From a virus, in IMG/VR virus record IMGVR_UViG_3300014492_000001, positions 1-52,761 of that record: a stretch of DNA of 52,761 bases. One strand, given 5' to 3'. Shown one piece after another: positions 1 through 7,592 of this stretch (positions are counted from its first letter, which is position 1; every line of letters begins with the position of its first letter). Position numbers and translations under genes: made by a program. A model generated the notes under the pieces. It had not been told where the DNA came from, did no database searches, and saw only the letters and a program-made list of their open reading frames with translations.

Positions 1-91
1 AACTCGCGCTCGTTTAGCGACGGCTGCAGACCTTGTCGAAAAGGCTGGTCCGATTACCCCGTTTGATGATGAAAATCGTTTCGAGGACTGA
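1..91 (+). CDS. 3' end of the 129-aa post-capsid gene (partial, duplicate of 52639-52729)
   Basis: Read as ACT CGC GCT CGT from base 2, this is the C-terminal end (TRARLATAADLV...ENRFED, stop at 89-91) of the protein encoded whole at 52340-52729. It is not a separate gene and appears only because the circular genome was opened inside it. Confidence 0.9.
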   Translation, partial: TRARLATAADLVEKAGPITPFDDENRFED

Positions 92-123
92 CCTTAGGGC
101 TTTATTCGGGGAGTTCGAAGGGT
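1..123. repeat. Terminal direct repeat, left copy
   Basis: These 123 bases recur without mismatch as the last 123 bases of the window. Such an exact end-to-end overlap is what an assembler leaves when it opens a circular molecule or a circularly permuted, terminally redundant phage genome. It holds the last 30 codons of the gene at 52340-52729 and a short spacer. A true short fixed terminal repeat is possible but less likely, because it cuts a gene. Confidence 0.95.
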
Positions 124-130
124 CATAGAG

Positions 131-159
131 AGCCTCGGGAGAAATCTCGGGGCTTTTTT
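131..159 (+). terminator. Rho-independent terminator after the capsid-region genes
   Basis: A 10-bp stem (AGCCTCGGGA paired with TCTCGGGGCT, two G-T pairs) closed by a GAAA tetraloop is followed by TTTTT. It lies 40 bp after the stop of the post-capsid gene and 15 bp before the next start codon, so it probably separates or attenuates head and tail transcription. Confidence 0.8.
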
Positions 160-173
160 ATTGAGGGATTTTT

Positions 174-791
174 ATGGGACTGTACTGCGCACTAATAGAC
201 GTTCAAAACCGACTCCAGAGCAAGGTGAAGTTCGCCGCTGCGGGTGTTACGGACCCTAACCAGATGACGACAACGCTCGCGAACTCGCTGATTCAAGAAG
301 CCGAAAGTCAGCTTGAGATCGACCTAATGGACCGCTACTCAACCCCTTTTGTGAATATGGCTGGGGCGGCTTTCGGTCCTAAAAGCCTTCCTACGACTAC
401 CTGGGTGACGATTAAGAACCTTGCTGAACTCCTCAGTATGATCCGAATCATGGAGACGGACTTCGGTCGCGGAACCTCCTCGAACTCGGACAAGTACACG
501 GAGAAGTGCCAGAAACGCTACGACGACGTGATTAAGAAGCTCATGACCCGTAGAACGGTGAACGGAGTCGAGACTCGAGAGTGGAATACGCGTCCTTTAG
601 ACGGTCTCATGGTGGCGTACAACAACACGGGTGACAACGGGTTCAGGGGTCGGGTCCATAATACGACGACCATCACTCACGAGGCTGATTACGCTACGAA
701 GCAGATTAACTCTCCTGGGGAGACGATCTTTAACGGGCTCTTAGACCATCTCCAATTCGGTCAAACGCAAGAGGGTGGAAGTGTCAACTGA
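174..791 (+). CDS. Head-tail connector protein (Mu gp36-like / DUF1320 type)
   Basis: The 205-residue product begins with MGLYCALIDVQNRLQ and continues with LIQEAESQLEIDLMDRYSTPF, the pattern of the small helical connector proteins that follow the major capsid gene in Mu-like phages (Mu gp36, DUF1320). Those proteins join the portal vertex to the neck. It is the first gene after the capsid-region terminator and is followed by the tail completion gene. The family call rests on sequence pattern and position. The last 60 or so residues are unusually long for the family and not recognised. Confidence 0.6.
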   Translation: MGLYCALIDVQNRLQSKVKFAAAGVTDPNQMTTTLANSLIQEAESQLEIDLMDRYSTPFVNMAGAAFGPKSLPTTTWVTIKNLAELLSMIRIMETDFGRGTSSNSDKYTEKCQKRYDDVIKKLMTRRTVNGVETREWNTRPLDGLMVAYNNTGDNGFRGRVHNTTTITHEADYATKQINSPGETIFNGLLDHLQFGQTQEGGSVN

Positions 792-1329
792 GCTCGTTCA
801 GATCGACTTCAAGTTCCCTAATCTCTTGGAGCGCTATAACCAGCACTTTCGAAGAATCCTCATTGGTATTGCCTCAGACATTCAGACGAATCGGGGGCTC
901 TTATTCGACGCCGAGGGTGCCTACAACGGACACGAAAAGTGGCAGGATCTAAAGTCTAAGAAGAACTTAAAGATTGCTAAGAACGGACTTCAGACTCGGC
1001 AGATCCTTCGTAAGACCGGGGCTCTAAAGAACTCTATCGGGCCTACGGCACCCACGGGAGAACCTGGCCCAGACGGTTACGTGAAAATCGAGGGCGATAA
1101 GAAACTCGCAGTCGTGAAAATTGGGACCTACCTCAAGTATGCTCGTATTCACGATCAGGGAGGAGAGATCAACCACCCTGGGACGGATAATGGCTTCGGT
1201 CGTGGGATTAAGATCAAGGCTCATACAATTAAAATGCCTAAGCGTAACTTCACGGATTGGAATGAGACCGACGGGAAGAATATGAAACTGTTTCTAAAGA
1301 ACCTAACGGACGTGCTCAATGGTAAGTGA
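781..1329 (+). CDS. Tail completion / virion morphogenesis protein (Mu gpG, P2 gpS type)
   Basis: The 182-residue product resembles the phage virion morphogenesis family. It has an N-terminal helical part followed by KTGALKNSIGPT and KIGTYLKYARIHDQGGEI, where the (Y)ARIHxxGG(xI) signature is characteristic. In Mu and P2 this protein acts at the tail-head joining end. I prefer GTG at 781, with GAGGG five bases upstream, to the in-frame GTG at 775. The gene overlaps the preceding stop by 11 bp and the next start by 11 bp, as expected for translational coupling. Confidence 0.7.
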   Translation: MSTELVQIDFKFPNLLERYNQHFRRILIGIASDIQTNRGLLFDAEGAYNGHEKWQDLKSKKNLKIAKNGLQTRQILRKTGALKNSIGPTAPTGEPGPDGYVKIEGDKKLAVVKIGTYLKYARIHDQGGEINHPGTDNGFGRGIKIKAHTIKMPKRNFTDWNETDGKNMKLFLKNLTDVLNGK

Positions 1330-1972
1330 GAAGCTCGATAACGCCACTCCCAGTCTCTTCCTAGATGGCCCTGGAGAATTCCTGGCTATGCAGCTTGCCG
1401 CTCAAATCAACCTCGAGCCCCACTTTAACGAGATCTTTCAGGGTTCGGTTTTCGACTACCAGAGAGAAGACATATCTTACCGAGAACTCCCCGCGCTGAG
1501 AATTTACACACTGGATTATACTAAGGAGCAGGAATCGCATTACATTAACGGAGACGTTCACGCTGACGTGATTTTTCCTCCTAACATCCGCAGAGAGAAT
1601 ATCGAGACGCTTTCTAGCCGGATCGCTTCTGCGCTTCTTCAACAGTTTCGTAGGCCGCCTTTCTTCGCAACGATGTGCGATCTCGTTCCTGGATTGAATG
1701 AGTTGGGTAAGGTCTTCAATATTAACAAAAGCATGGTCTTTCAAAACACGGAGCAAACCGATGAATGCCCCGTAGTCAAGATCACTTTAAATTTTCGATT
1801 GGACCTAAAGGTCTGGGACCAGTATCTTATTGATAATGGAAGAACTAAGGACGATCCTTTCGATGTGACTCTAAAGAACCTTAAGATTATCGCTGGGATT
1901 ATTCAGGCGATTCGCGAAGAGGTTGGAGAGGTTCCGCAGGACATCCAATTGGGGATTTTAGATAAAGTTTAA
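1319..1972 (+). CDS. Tail terminator-like protein (Mu gp37 position)
   Basis: The 217-residue protein lies between the tail completion and sheath genes, where Mu has gp37 and P2 has gpR. It carries DISYRELPALRIYTLDYTKEQ and later ADVIFPPNIRRENIETLSSRIASALLQQF, a pattern expected of tail terminator proteins (an alpha/beta fold that makes a hexameric ring at the top of the tube). Identification is mostly positional. The start codon overlaps the end of the previous gene. Confidence 0.5.
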   Translation: MVSEKLDNATPSLFLDGPGEFLAMQLAAQINLEPHFNEIFQGSVFDYQREDISYRELPALRIYTLDYTKEQESHYINGDVHADVIFPPNIRRENIETLSSRIASALLQQFRRPPFFATMCDLVPGLNELGKVFNINKSMVFQNTEQTDECPVVKITLNFRLDLKVWDQYLIDNGRTKDDPFDVTLKNLKIIAGIIQAIREEVGEVPQDIQLGILDKV

Positions 1973-1983
1973 GGGAGATTCAA

Positions 1984-3183
1984 ATGGCAGCGAATTTAAC
2001 CACTATCGGTTCACAGCTTACCCCAGGTACTCCGACGGAGATCACGTTTGCTCCAAACACTTCCCCGCCTGCTGCCGTAAACGCAGTTGTACTTATCGGT
2101 CGTCAATCCGCAAGTGCTGGCTCTGCCTCTGGAGCTAACTACGTACCAGTTCAAATCTCGAACGTAGCTGATCCAATTGCTTGCTCAGGTGAAGTCGCTG
2201 GTCTGTTCGGACAGGGCTCTGAAATGGCGAAGATGGTGATTGCAGCCGTTCAAGCAAATCAACTTCAAGGAACAACTTTCCCTCCTCTGACTGCGATCCC
2301 TCTCGCTTCTACGGATACGGATCACGGACAGGCTCTGGTCGCTGTGGATAAACTTCCTGGAATTGCATACGTGGTTTCCCCGTTCGATGCCAATACCCAG
2401 TCCCTCATGAATCCTTTGCTCGCAGAGACTACCGCGATGTCCTTGCCTCAGCGTGTGGATAACGGTCAGTATGGAACGATTGCAATTGCAGCAAATCAAA
2501 GCGCTACGACCTTCTCGTCCCTTACAAAGTACAACACTCCTTATGGTTCCTTTCAGTGGTTGCGTAACTCTGCACCGACTCAATTAAACGGTGAGATCGC
2601 TGCTTCTGTTGCGGCTCAACTCGCTGCGAATGCGGTTCCTTTCAACCCTGTTAAGAACCTTGTTATTCCAAACATTGTAGCTCCGTCCCAAGCGGATCAA
2701 ATCACTGTTGGAGCGGGAATGGATTCGGAAGGGGCTTTGGCTGCAGGTTGGTCCCCGCTCCGGCTTCTTTCGACCGGATCGGTGGCTCAGCTTCGTGCTA
2801 GAACTCTCCGCATCTTCCTCGCAGACGGTGTGACCCCTGTGACTGATTACTTCGACGTGATGGACTTTAACGTCCTGTTCTACTGGAGACAGACTCTAGT
2901 GACTCGTTATAACCAACCAGACTTCGCAAACGCTAAGGCGTCTCAAGGTCCTGGAAGCACGGGCCAGCTTCTTCTTTCGGAAGTCATTCGTCTCGGGTTC
3001 TTGTTTCAGACGAATGGAATGTTTCAAGGAATGGATCAAGCTGCGAAGAGCTTCTTGGTTCAACGAAACGCTACGGATCGCAGCCGCTTCGACGTGCTGA
3101 CTCCTGTAGACGTGATCCCGATCCTTGCAGTGATCGCAACCAATATTCAAGCCACTGCGGCTTACGACACCATTACTGTTTAA
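1984..3183 (+). CDS. Contractile tail sheath protein (Mu gpL type)
   Basis: The 399-residue product has the order expected of sheath proteins: an N-terminal segment (FAPNTSPPAAVNAVVLIGRQ), alanine-rich helical middle parts, and a C-terminal domain with DYFDVMDFNVLFYWRQTLVTRYNQPDF. It polymerises around the tube and shortens during injection, so the phage is a myovirus. At 399 residues it is shorter than Mu gpL (about 495), mostly in the middle. It has a good ribosome binding site (AAGGGAGATTCAA before ATG). The tube gene should follow at once but is separated by an HNH gene. Confidence 0.85.
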   Translation: MAANLTTIGSQLTPGTPTEITFAPNTSPPAAVNAVVLIGRQSASAGSASGANYVPVQISNVADPIACSGEVAGLFGQGSEMAKMVIAAVQANQLQGTTFPPLTAIPLASTDTDHGQALVAVDKLPGIAYVVSPFDANTQSLMNPLLAETTAMSLPQRVDNGQYGTIAIAANQSATTFSSLTKYNTPYGSFQWLRNSAPTQLNGEIAASVAAQLAANAVPFNPVKNLVIPNIVAPSQADQITVGAGMDSEGALAAGWSPLRLLSTGSVAQLRARTLRIFLADGVTPVTDYFDVMDFNVLFYWRQTLVTRYNQPDFANAKASQGPGSTGQLLLSEVIRLGFLFQTNGMFQGMDQAAKSFLVQRNATDRSRFDVLTPVDVIPILAVIATNIQATAAYDTITV

Positions 3184-3188
3184 GGAGA

Positions 3189-3695
3189 TTGATAGTGGTT
3201 TGTAATAGGTGCAGTTCAGATAAGCCAGAATCTAATTTTGGAACCTATTCAAACGGTAATGGTAAAGGTCGTATTTACACAAGAAAACAATGTCTTAAGT
3301 GCAGAACGGCCTTTAGGAATAAAGAAAAAAATTCGGAATGCTCTCTAAGATGTTGGAGGAAAAAGTTCTCTAAAAATAAAGAAGCTTGGAACTCGAAGGT
3401 AAGGGAATACAGATTAAAAAGAAAGCTATCTGGAAACCCAATCAAGAGAAACTGTGCTTCTGATAAATACAGGTCTAACTCTAGGATTAATATTTTTTTT
3501 CGGGCAGAGGTTAGAAGAATTTATGGAACGATTTGCTCTTACTGCTTCTTAGAGGCAAAAACCATAGATCATGTGGTCCCGTTAAATAAAGGCGGGTTAA
3601 ATGAGATTGAAAATCTCGTTCCAGCCTGTAACTCTTGTAATAGTTCAAAACAAGACCAGCACTTGACTTTTTGGCTGGCACGAAAGGCTGGGTAA
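3189..3695 (+). CDS. HNH homing endonuclease inserted between sheath and tube genes
   Basis: The 168-residue product starts with a zinc-finger pair (CNRCSSDKPESNFG...CLKC), has a basic central region, and ends with a typical HNH core: CSYC, then TIDHVVPLNKGG (catalytic DH), then NLVPACNSCNSSK. It cuts DNA and probably spreads itself by homing. The start is TTG 3189 or GTG 3195; AAGGAGA upstream is probably the tube gene's original ribosome binding site. The gene is clearly more A/T-rich than its neighbours. Its stop codon overlaps the first codons of the tube gene in another frame, so almost nothing lies between the ORF and the interrupted gene. Confidence 0.85.
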   Translation: MIVVCNRCSSDKPESNFGTYSNGNGKGRIYTRKQCLKCRTAFRNKEKNSECSLRCWRKKFSKNKEAWNSKVREYRLKRKLSGNPIKRNCASDKYRSNSRINIFFRAEVRRIYGTICSYCFLEAKTIDHVVPLNKGGLNEIENLVPACNSCNSSKQDQHLTFWLARKAG

Positions 3696-4116
3696 CTATA
3701 CGGCGACTAAATACGCGGATCGCGCTTTTCTGAGTGTAAACGGTGCAAAGATCGCTGATCTTCAAAGCGCTACAATGAACCTGAACTACAACGCCAAGGC
3801 GGTTCCGAATATGACCCCAGACGGTTTTAATACTGGGTTCGTTCAAGGAAACTTAGATTGTGATATCGACTTTGAAATCGCAGTCGAGAATCTCAATGCC
3901 ACCCCGAAAATCGAAGAGCTTCCCTTCGATACGGCAGATGTCGCATTGAACTTCGTTTGCGGAGCTGACCAGTACATCTGTAGCGGTCTTTTCTGTAAAA
4001 CCATGAAAGAAGCAGCTTCTGGCATCGGTCAGGAAGCTAAAAAGAATTGGACCTTCGGGGCCCTAAAGGCAACAGATGCCGTGGGTAACTCCGTCTTGTT
4101 CAATTTAAGCCTGTAG
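3688..4116 (+). CDS. Tail tube protein (Mu gpM type) with its normal start removed
   Basis: From the ATG at 3775 the product is 113 aa. The same frame continues upstream and encodes GNYTATKYADRAFLSVNG and AKIADLQSATMNLN, which matches the N-terminal strand pattern of Mu-like tube proteins (Mu gpM has AFIRVNGMELESMEGASF). The native protein is therefore about 142 aa. In this frame there is no ATG, GTG or TTG between a TGA at 3664 and the ATG at 3775; CTG 3688 is the only start-like codon next to the conserved part. The start codon seems to have been displaced by the HNH gene. Expression could use CTG, a +1 shift at the HNH stop (GGG TAA C), or splicing. The start given here is a best guess. 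Confidence 0.7.
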   Translation: MGNYTATKYADRAFLSVNGAKIADLQSATMNLNYNAKAVPNMTPDGFNTGFVQGNLDCDIDFEIAVENLNATPKIEELPFDTADVALNFVCGADQYICSGLFCKTMKEAASGIGQEAKKNWTFGALKATDAVGNSVLFNLSL

Positions 4117-4123
4117 GTAGAAA

Positions 4124-4648
4124 ATGAAACCAACCCCGAATGAGTTTCCAAACCTTGCCCTAATCCGTCAGGGCGTAGATTACCGTTTTAAAGTAAAGCT
4201 GCGCGCTAAAGAACTAGAGATGCGCCCGCTCTCGGTCTCTGAAGAGGATCAGATAACCCAAGAAGTGGTTACCGAGATGGCTCGTCTCCCAGAGATTCAG
4301 AGGACTAGCTTAAGGCAGTCTCTTCTTCTCTCGATTAAGAAGCTGGAAAAGGCTCAGACCTCCGCTCCAGGCGAATATGATCCTGAAATATTTGCAGCGG
4401 AATTAAACCAGCTCACGCCTGGCGAGATTGAGTTTATCTTTAAAGAGTGGAATGCGGGTAACGACAAGCTAAATCCTATTCTCGACAAGATGCCGGTCAA
4501 AGACGTTGAGCTATGGGTCGAAGGATTAAAAAAAAATTCCAGCGACAGGGAGATGACCTTGATCGGATTATCTTTCTTTCAATTGGTAAATATCTGTCAC
4601 CACTTGCTAGCCCAGGAAGAATTACAAGCGGACAAATTACCTGGCTGA
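4124..4648 (+). CDS. Tail assembly chaperone, zero-frame product (lambda gpG / Mu gp41 role)
   Basis: The 174-residue soluble, charged protein lies between tube and tape-measure genes, the fixed position of tail chaperones in nearly all long-tailed phages. The central part (MRPLSVSEEDQITQEVVTEMARLP) resembles the Mu gp41-type proteins. Near its end the gene carries a run of nine A residues read as TTA AAA AAA AAT, a slippery site feeding a -1 overlapping frame. The chaperone binds the tape measure protein before the tube forms and is absent from finished virions in well-studied phages. Confidence 0.7.
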   Translation: MKPTPNEFPNLALIRQGVDYRFKVKLRAKELEMRPLSVSEEDQITQEVVTEMARLPEIQRTSLRQSLLLSIKKLEKAQTSAPGEYDPEIFAAELNQLTPGEIEFIFKEWNAGNDKLNPILDKMPVKDVELWVEGLKKNSSDREMTLIGLSFFQLVNICHHLLAQEELQADKLPG

Positions 4649-4701
4649 CGATTCATCAACTTGTTTCTGGTGAGCGCAGCCTTATAGGAAACGGAAGATA
4701 G
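4124..4701 (+). CDS. Tail assembly chaperone, -1 frameshift fusion (lambda gpGT analogue)
   Basis: If ribosomes slip back one base on A AAA AAA (4528-4534), they enter the -1 frame, which is open to a TAG at 4699-4701 and adds 55 residues (KFQRQGDDLDRIIFLSIGKY... onward), giving about 192 aa instead of 174. The -1 frame ends just before the tape-measure start at 4705, the same geometry as lambda G/GT and P2 E/E'. The extension normally contacts the tube subunit. The shift itself is inferred from layout and slippery sequence. Confidence 0.65.
4528..4534 (+). other. Programmed -1 ribosomal frameshift site
   Basis: The heptamer A AAA AAA lies inside a nine-A run (4528-4536), in phase with the chaperone frame (TTA AAA AAA AAT). 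Both tRNAs can re-pair after a one-base backward slip. The downstream GACAGGGAGATGACC may act as a pausing element, but no strong pseudoknot was evident by eye. Confidence 0.65.
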
Positions 4702-4704
4702 AAT

Positions 4705-6396
4705 ATGTCGGTCGAGGTAGAAGTCAGATCACAACTCACAAAGATCGTAGACGACCTCCAAGCTATTCAAAAGGCTGCTCAGGCCCTTTCTGCTCAGATG
4801 GGCGATACTGCCGAGAACGTAGGGAAGAAAGCTAAAGAGCAAACTAGATCCGTTAAAACCGCCATGCAGGAAATGCAGGACTTCGGTCGGCGCGTCGCAG
4901 ACCAACTTAAGAATGACTTCAAGTCTCTCGCCTCCATTGGCTCTCTCACTGCTGGGCTCAAGCTTTCTAATCAATTCGCAGGATCAGCCAAGGAAGCAGT
5001 AGACCTTTCCGACACGGTTCGACGCCTTGGGTCGGTATTCGGGATAGCCGGGAAGGACTTTGCCTCGTTTCAGTCCCTTCTTCAATCAGGTTTGGGCCAG
5101 ATCGGTCTTTCCTCGGAGAGCGCCGCAAATGCCCTCAAGGGCCTCGCAGAGACTCCGGTAAGGGGTCAGGCTAATCTTCTGGCTTACGCGAAGACTGCGG
5201 GCGAGCTGGCTAGTATTAGCGGGCAGAAGGGGCAGGAGGGAGAGATCGCCAAGGGTGCTGCCGGAATTATTACGGCGCGTGGCGGCAATGTAAATGATAC
5301 TAAACAGCTCGACGCTGTAAGTCGCGAGATCCTTCAGATTCGTCAAGCCACGGGTAAGTCGGTTACGGACATCACCTCGGCGCTGCAGAATATTTACTCC
5401 AAGACCAATAAAGACTTCCAAGGCAACCTCAAAAACGGGGGTTCAACCAGCTTGGCTTCCGCCTCTCTTTTGGGTGGCCCTCAGGCTACGACCTTCCTGG
5501 AGAAGTACCTCGGGATGAACCGCATCGAGCGGAAGGGTTTAGAGGCCCAGGGGTTTAAGGGGATTGTCGGATCTAACGGCGAGCTCAACGTAAAAGCTAT
5601 CCAGGCCACGATGCAGGAAGCAAAAGGCCGCGGTCTCGGGGATGCTCAGGCCGGGCTCAAAACTTTCGGACTAGGGGATGAGGAAGCCAAGGGCTTCATT
5701 CGTCTCGCCGAAGCTCTTCAACAAAACGAGAAAGTCATCAACGGGGCCTCCAAGAGTGTGGTCGACCTCAACGATGAATATCGCAAGACTATGAGCCTTG
5801 GGGATTCTTTCAGGGCGAGCATCAATAAGGTCAAAGGGATCTTTTCCGCACCCATCGCTGGGGCTACGCAGGGGCTCTCAAATCTTCTCGGTAAGGCCAG
5901 CGGATCGACCTCTGGGGCAATCGGCGTGACTGCTGGAGCCGGAGTTCTTGCCGCTGTTTTGGCTGGTGGTGGGATTCGTGGCCTCCTCGGTGGCGCGATC
6001 GGCGGTGAACTTAAGGCTAAAGCTATTGAAGCCGCGACTGGTGAAAAGGTTCAAAAGGTCGAGGTTATCAACTTCCCTGCGAGTTTTGGCGGTGCGAGCG
6101 GATTGGCAAGCAAGGCGGGAGGGCTTTTAAGTGGAGGCGCGCTAGCTACGGCGGGAACTGTTGCGGCTGGTGTTGGGGCTCTGGCTGCCGGTGCTTACGC
6201 TGGGACAAAGCTCGAGCCACTAGCAGATGCTGGACTTAAAAAAGTTGCTCCGGGTGTGGACGCCGGTATTCAAAGCTTCGTGGACATGCTCTATCAAAAG
6301 TTCTCTGGATTCCAACCCGTTCAGAGGGTTCACGTAGAAATGAAGAGCAAAGACCTTAGACAAGCAAAACCACCAGGAAGAGGGGTATCTAGCTAA
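4705..6396 (+). CDS. Tail tape measure protein
   Basis: The 563-residue protein starts with a long helical region (about residues 1-70, MSVEVEVRSQLTKIVDDLQ) and continues with A/G/S-rich segments, including a SDTVRRLGSVFGIAGKDFASF stretch typical of tape measures. Glycine/alanine-rich hydrophobic stretches around 400-440 and 465-505 may insert in the membrane during injection. The length sets the tail length; by the usual 0.15 nm per residue it predicts a fairly short tail of roughly 85 nm. It follows the frameshifted chaperone by 3 bp. Confidence 0.85.
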   Translation: MSVEVEVRSQLTKIVDDLQAIQKAAQALSAQMGDTAENVGKKAKEQTRSVKTAMQEMQDFGRRVADQLKNDFKSLASIGSLTAGLKLSNQFAGSAKEAVDLSDTVRRLGSVFGIAGKDFASFQSLLQSGLGQIGLSSESAANALKGLAETPVRGQANLLAYAKTAGELASISGQKGQEGEIAKGAAGIITARGGNVNDTKQLDAVSREILQIRQATGKSVTDITSALQNIYSKTNKDFQGNLKNGGSTSLASASLLGGPQATTFLEKYLGMNRIERKGLEAQGFKGIVGSNGELNVKAIQATMQEAKGRGLGDAQAGLKTFGLGDEEAKGFIRLAEALQQNEKVINGASKSVVDLNDEYRKTMSLGDSFRASINKVKGIFSAPIAGATQGLSNLLGKASGSTSGAIGVTAGAGVLAAVLAGGGIRGLLGGAIGGELKAKAIEAATGEKVQKVEVINFPASFGGASGLASKAGGLLSGGALATAGTVAAGVGALAAGAYAGTKLEPLADAGLKKVAPGVDAGIQSFVDMLYQKFSGFQPVQRVHVEMKSKDLRQAKPPGRGVSS

Positions 6397-7592
6397 TGGC
6401 CTTAGACCTGGGTAACGCTCAAGATTTCGCAACCGCAACACTCTCTGGAGCGTCGAGTATTTTAAATCAGTTCGCTGGTTTGAGTAACGAAACATGGGAT
6501 ATTCAGGAGAGCGCTTACGGGCACCCTCCGAATAACCTAGTTCTATTTCACGTCTTCAAAACACCAGAGAATTACGACGCAGCTGTGGATGAGGTTCAGG
6601 ATAATATTTCTCGCCGCGTTGCTGTTTTTGGTTTTCCTTATGTGGACGGTCAAACCACGGAAGATCTTGGAAAGAACGGATCAACCTACGATTTTAACAT
6701 CCTTATCCACGGACCAAATTACTACGCCGCCTACCTTGCGCTTCTAGACGAATTTGATAATCCAGTTCCAGGAACATTAGTTCACCCAGTTTACGGACAG
6801 CTCACGGTTAAGTTCGAAAAGGCAACGGTCACGCATCGAAGCGATAAGCGCAAGGCGATTGCTTTAAGGGCCACCTTCATTGACCACACTTTTGAAGTTA
6901 GCTTCGACGAGTCCAACCCAACCACTAAGTCTGCGCTAGCAAATGCGGTTGGATTCATTTCTAAGATCGCTGGAGTTCTTACTGACATTCAATCGAATGA
7001 GAACGTACTTTCGCAGATTAAATCCATACTTACGAATAAAACGCAGTCTTATCAAACCGCCTATCTCCAGGCCCTAGTTTCATTGAACACTACGTTTAAT
7101 CTAGGGAGTTCTTCAGATATCCCAGGACTTGTTGCAACGAACCCAGGAAACGCTAGCGCCTTCCCCTCTGCCGAGTCCCCAACCGACCCGCTGTCAAATA
7201 TCGACCCTTCACAGGTTCAGGCGTTGGCTAGCCCAGTTCTTTCTGCGAACCAAGCGATCGACATGGTAAGTGCTCTCAGAACTCAAACTCTTACTCTTGT
7301 TGAGGCCATTGAGGGCGCCAATAGTGGTCAGGGTGCTCTGATCTTCTACGCTGATGTCCTAACGATCAAACAATCTGCGATTGCGATGCAGCAGGTTTTA
7401 GAGCTTGGTCTTCAAACCTCGAACAATACGATCGTAAACTACACCACGCCAAGGCTAATGAGCGTTCGAGAGGTCTGCTTCGCGGTCGGCCTATCGCCGG
7501 ATGACTCGCAGGGTATAATCACACTCAATCCACTGATACTCTCTGCTAACTATATCCCAGCAAATACGCTTCTTCAGGTGCCTTCGTCGTGA
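6396..7592 (+). CDS. Baseplate/tail DNA circularisation-type protein (Mu gpN)
   Basis: The 398-residue product carries an N-terminal region with ESAYGHPPNNLVLFHVFKTP and RRVAVFGFPYVDGQTTEDLG, matching the N-terminal domain of the Mu gpN family (historically called DNA circulation protein). It starts with ATG overlapping the tape-measure stop (TAATG) and ends overlapping the hub gene. The C-terminal residues LSVREVCFAVGLSPDDSQGI to NTLLQVPSS look like a LysM-like or hub-contact motif, as in other gpN proteins. Its role is at the baseplate, joining tube and hub. Confidence 0.7.
   Translation: MALDLGNAQDFATATLSGASSILNQFAGLSNETWDIQESAYGHPPNNLVLFHVFKTPENYDAAVDEVQDNISRRVAVFGFPYVDGQTTEDLGKNGSTYDFNILIHGPNYYAAYLALLDEFDNPVPGTLVHPVYGQLTVKFEKATVTHRSDKRKAIALRATFIDHTFEVSFDESNPTTKSALANAVGFISKIAGVLTDIQSNENVLSQIKSILTNKTQSYQTAYLQALVSLNTTFNLGSSSDIPGLVATNPGNASAFPSAESPTDPLSNIDPSQVQALASPVLSANQAIDMVSALRTQTLTLVEAIEGANSGQGALIFYADVLTIKQSAIAMQQVLELGLQTSNNTIVNYTTPRLMSVREVCFAVGLSPDDSQGIITLNPLILSANYIPANTLLQVPSS

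Noticed and set aside
3189-3695. Group I intron or intein in the tail tube gene
   Set aside because: The HNH ORF fills the whole interval, leaving no visible room for a ribozyme core, and the frames on the two sides differ from the HNH frame, so an intein is excluded. Splicing is kept only as a possibility to be tested.
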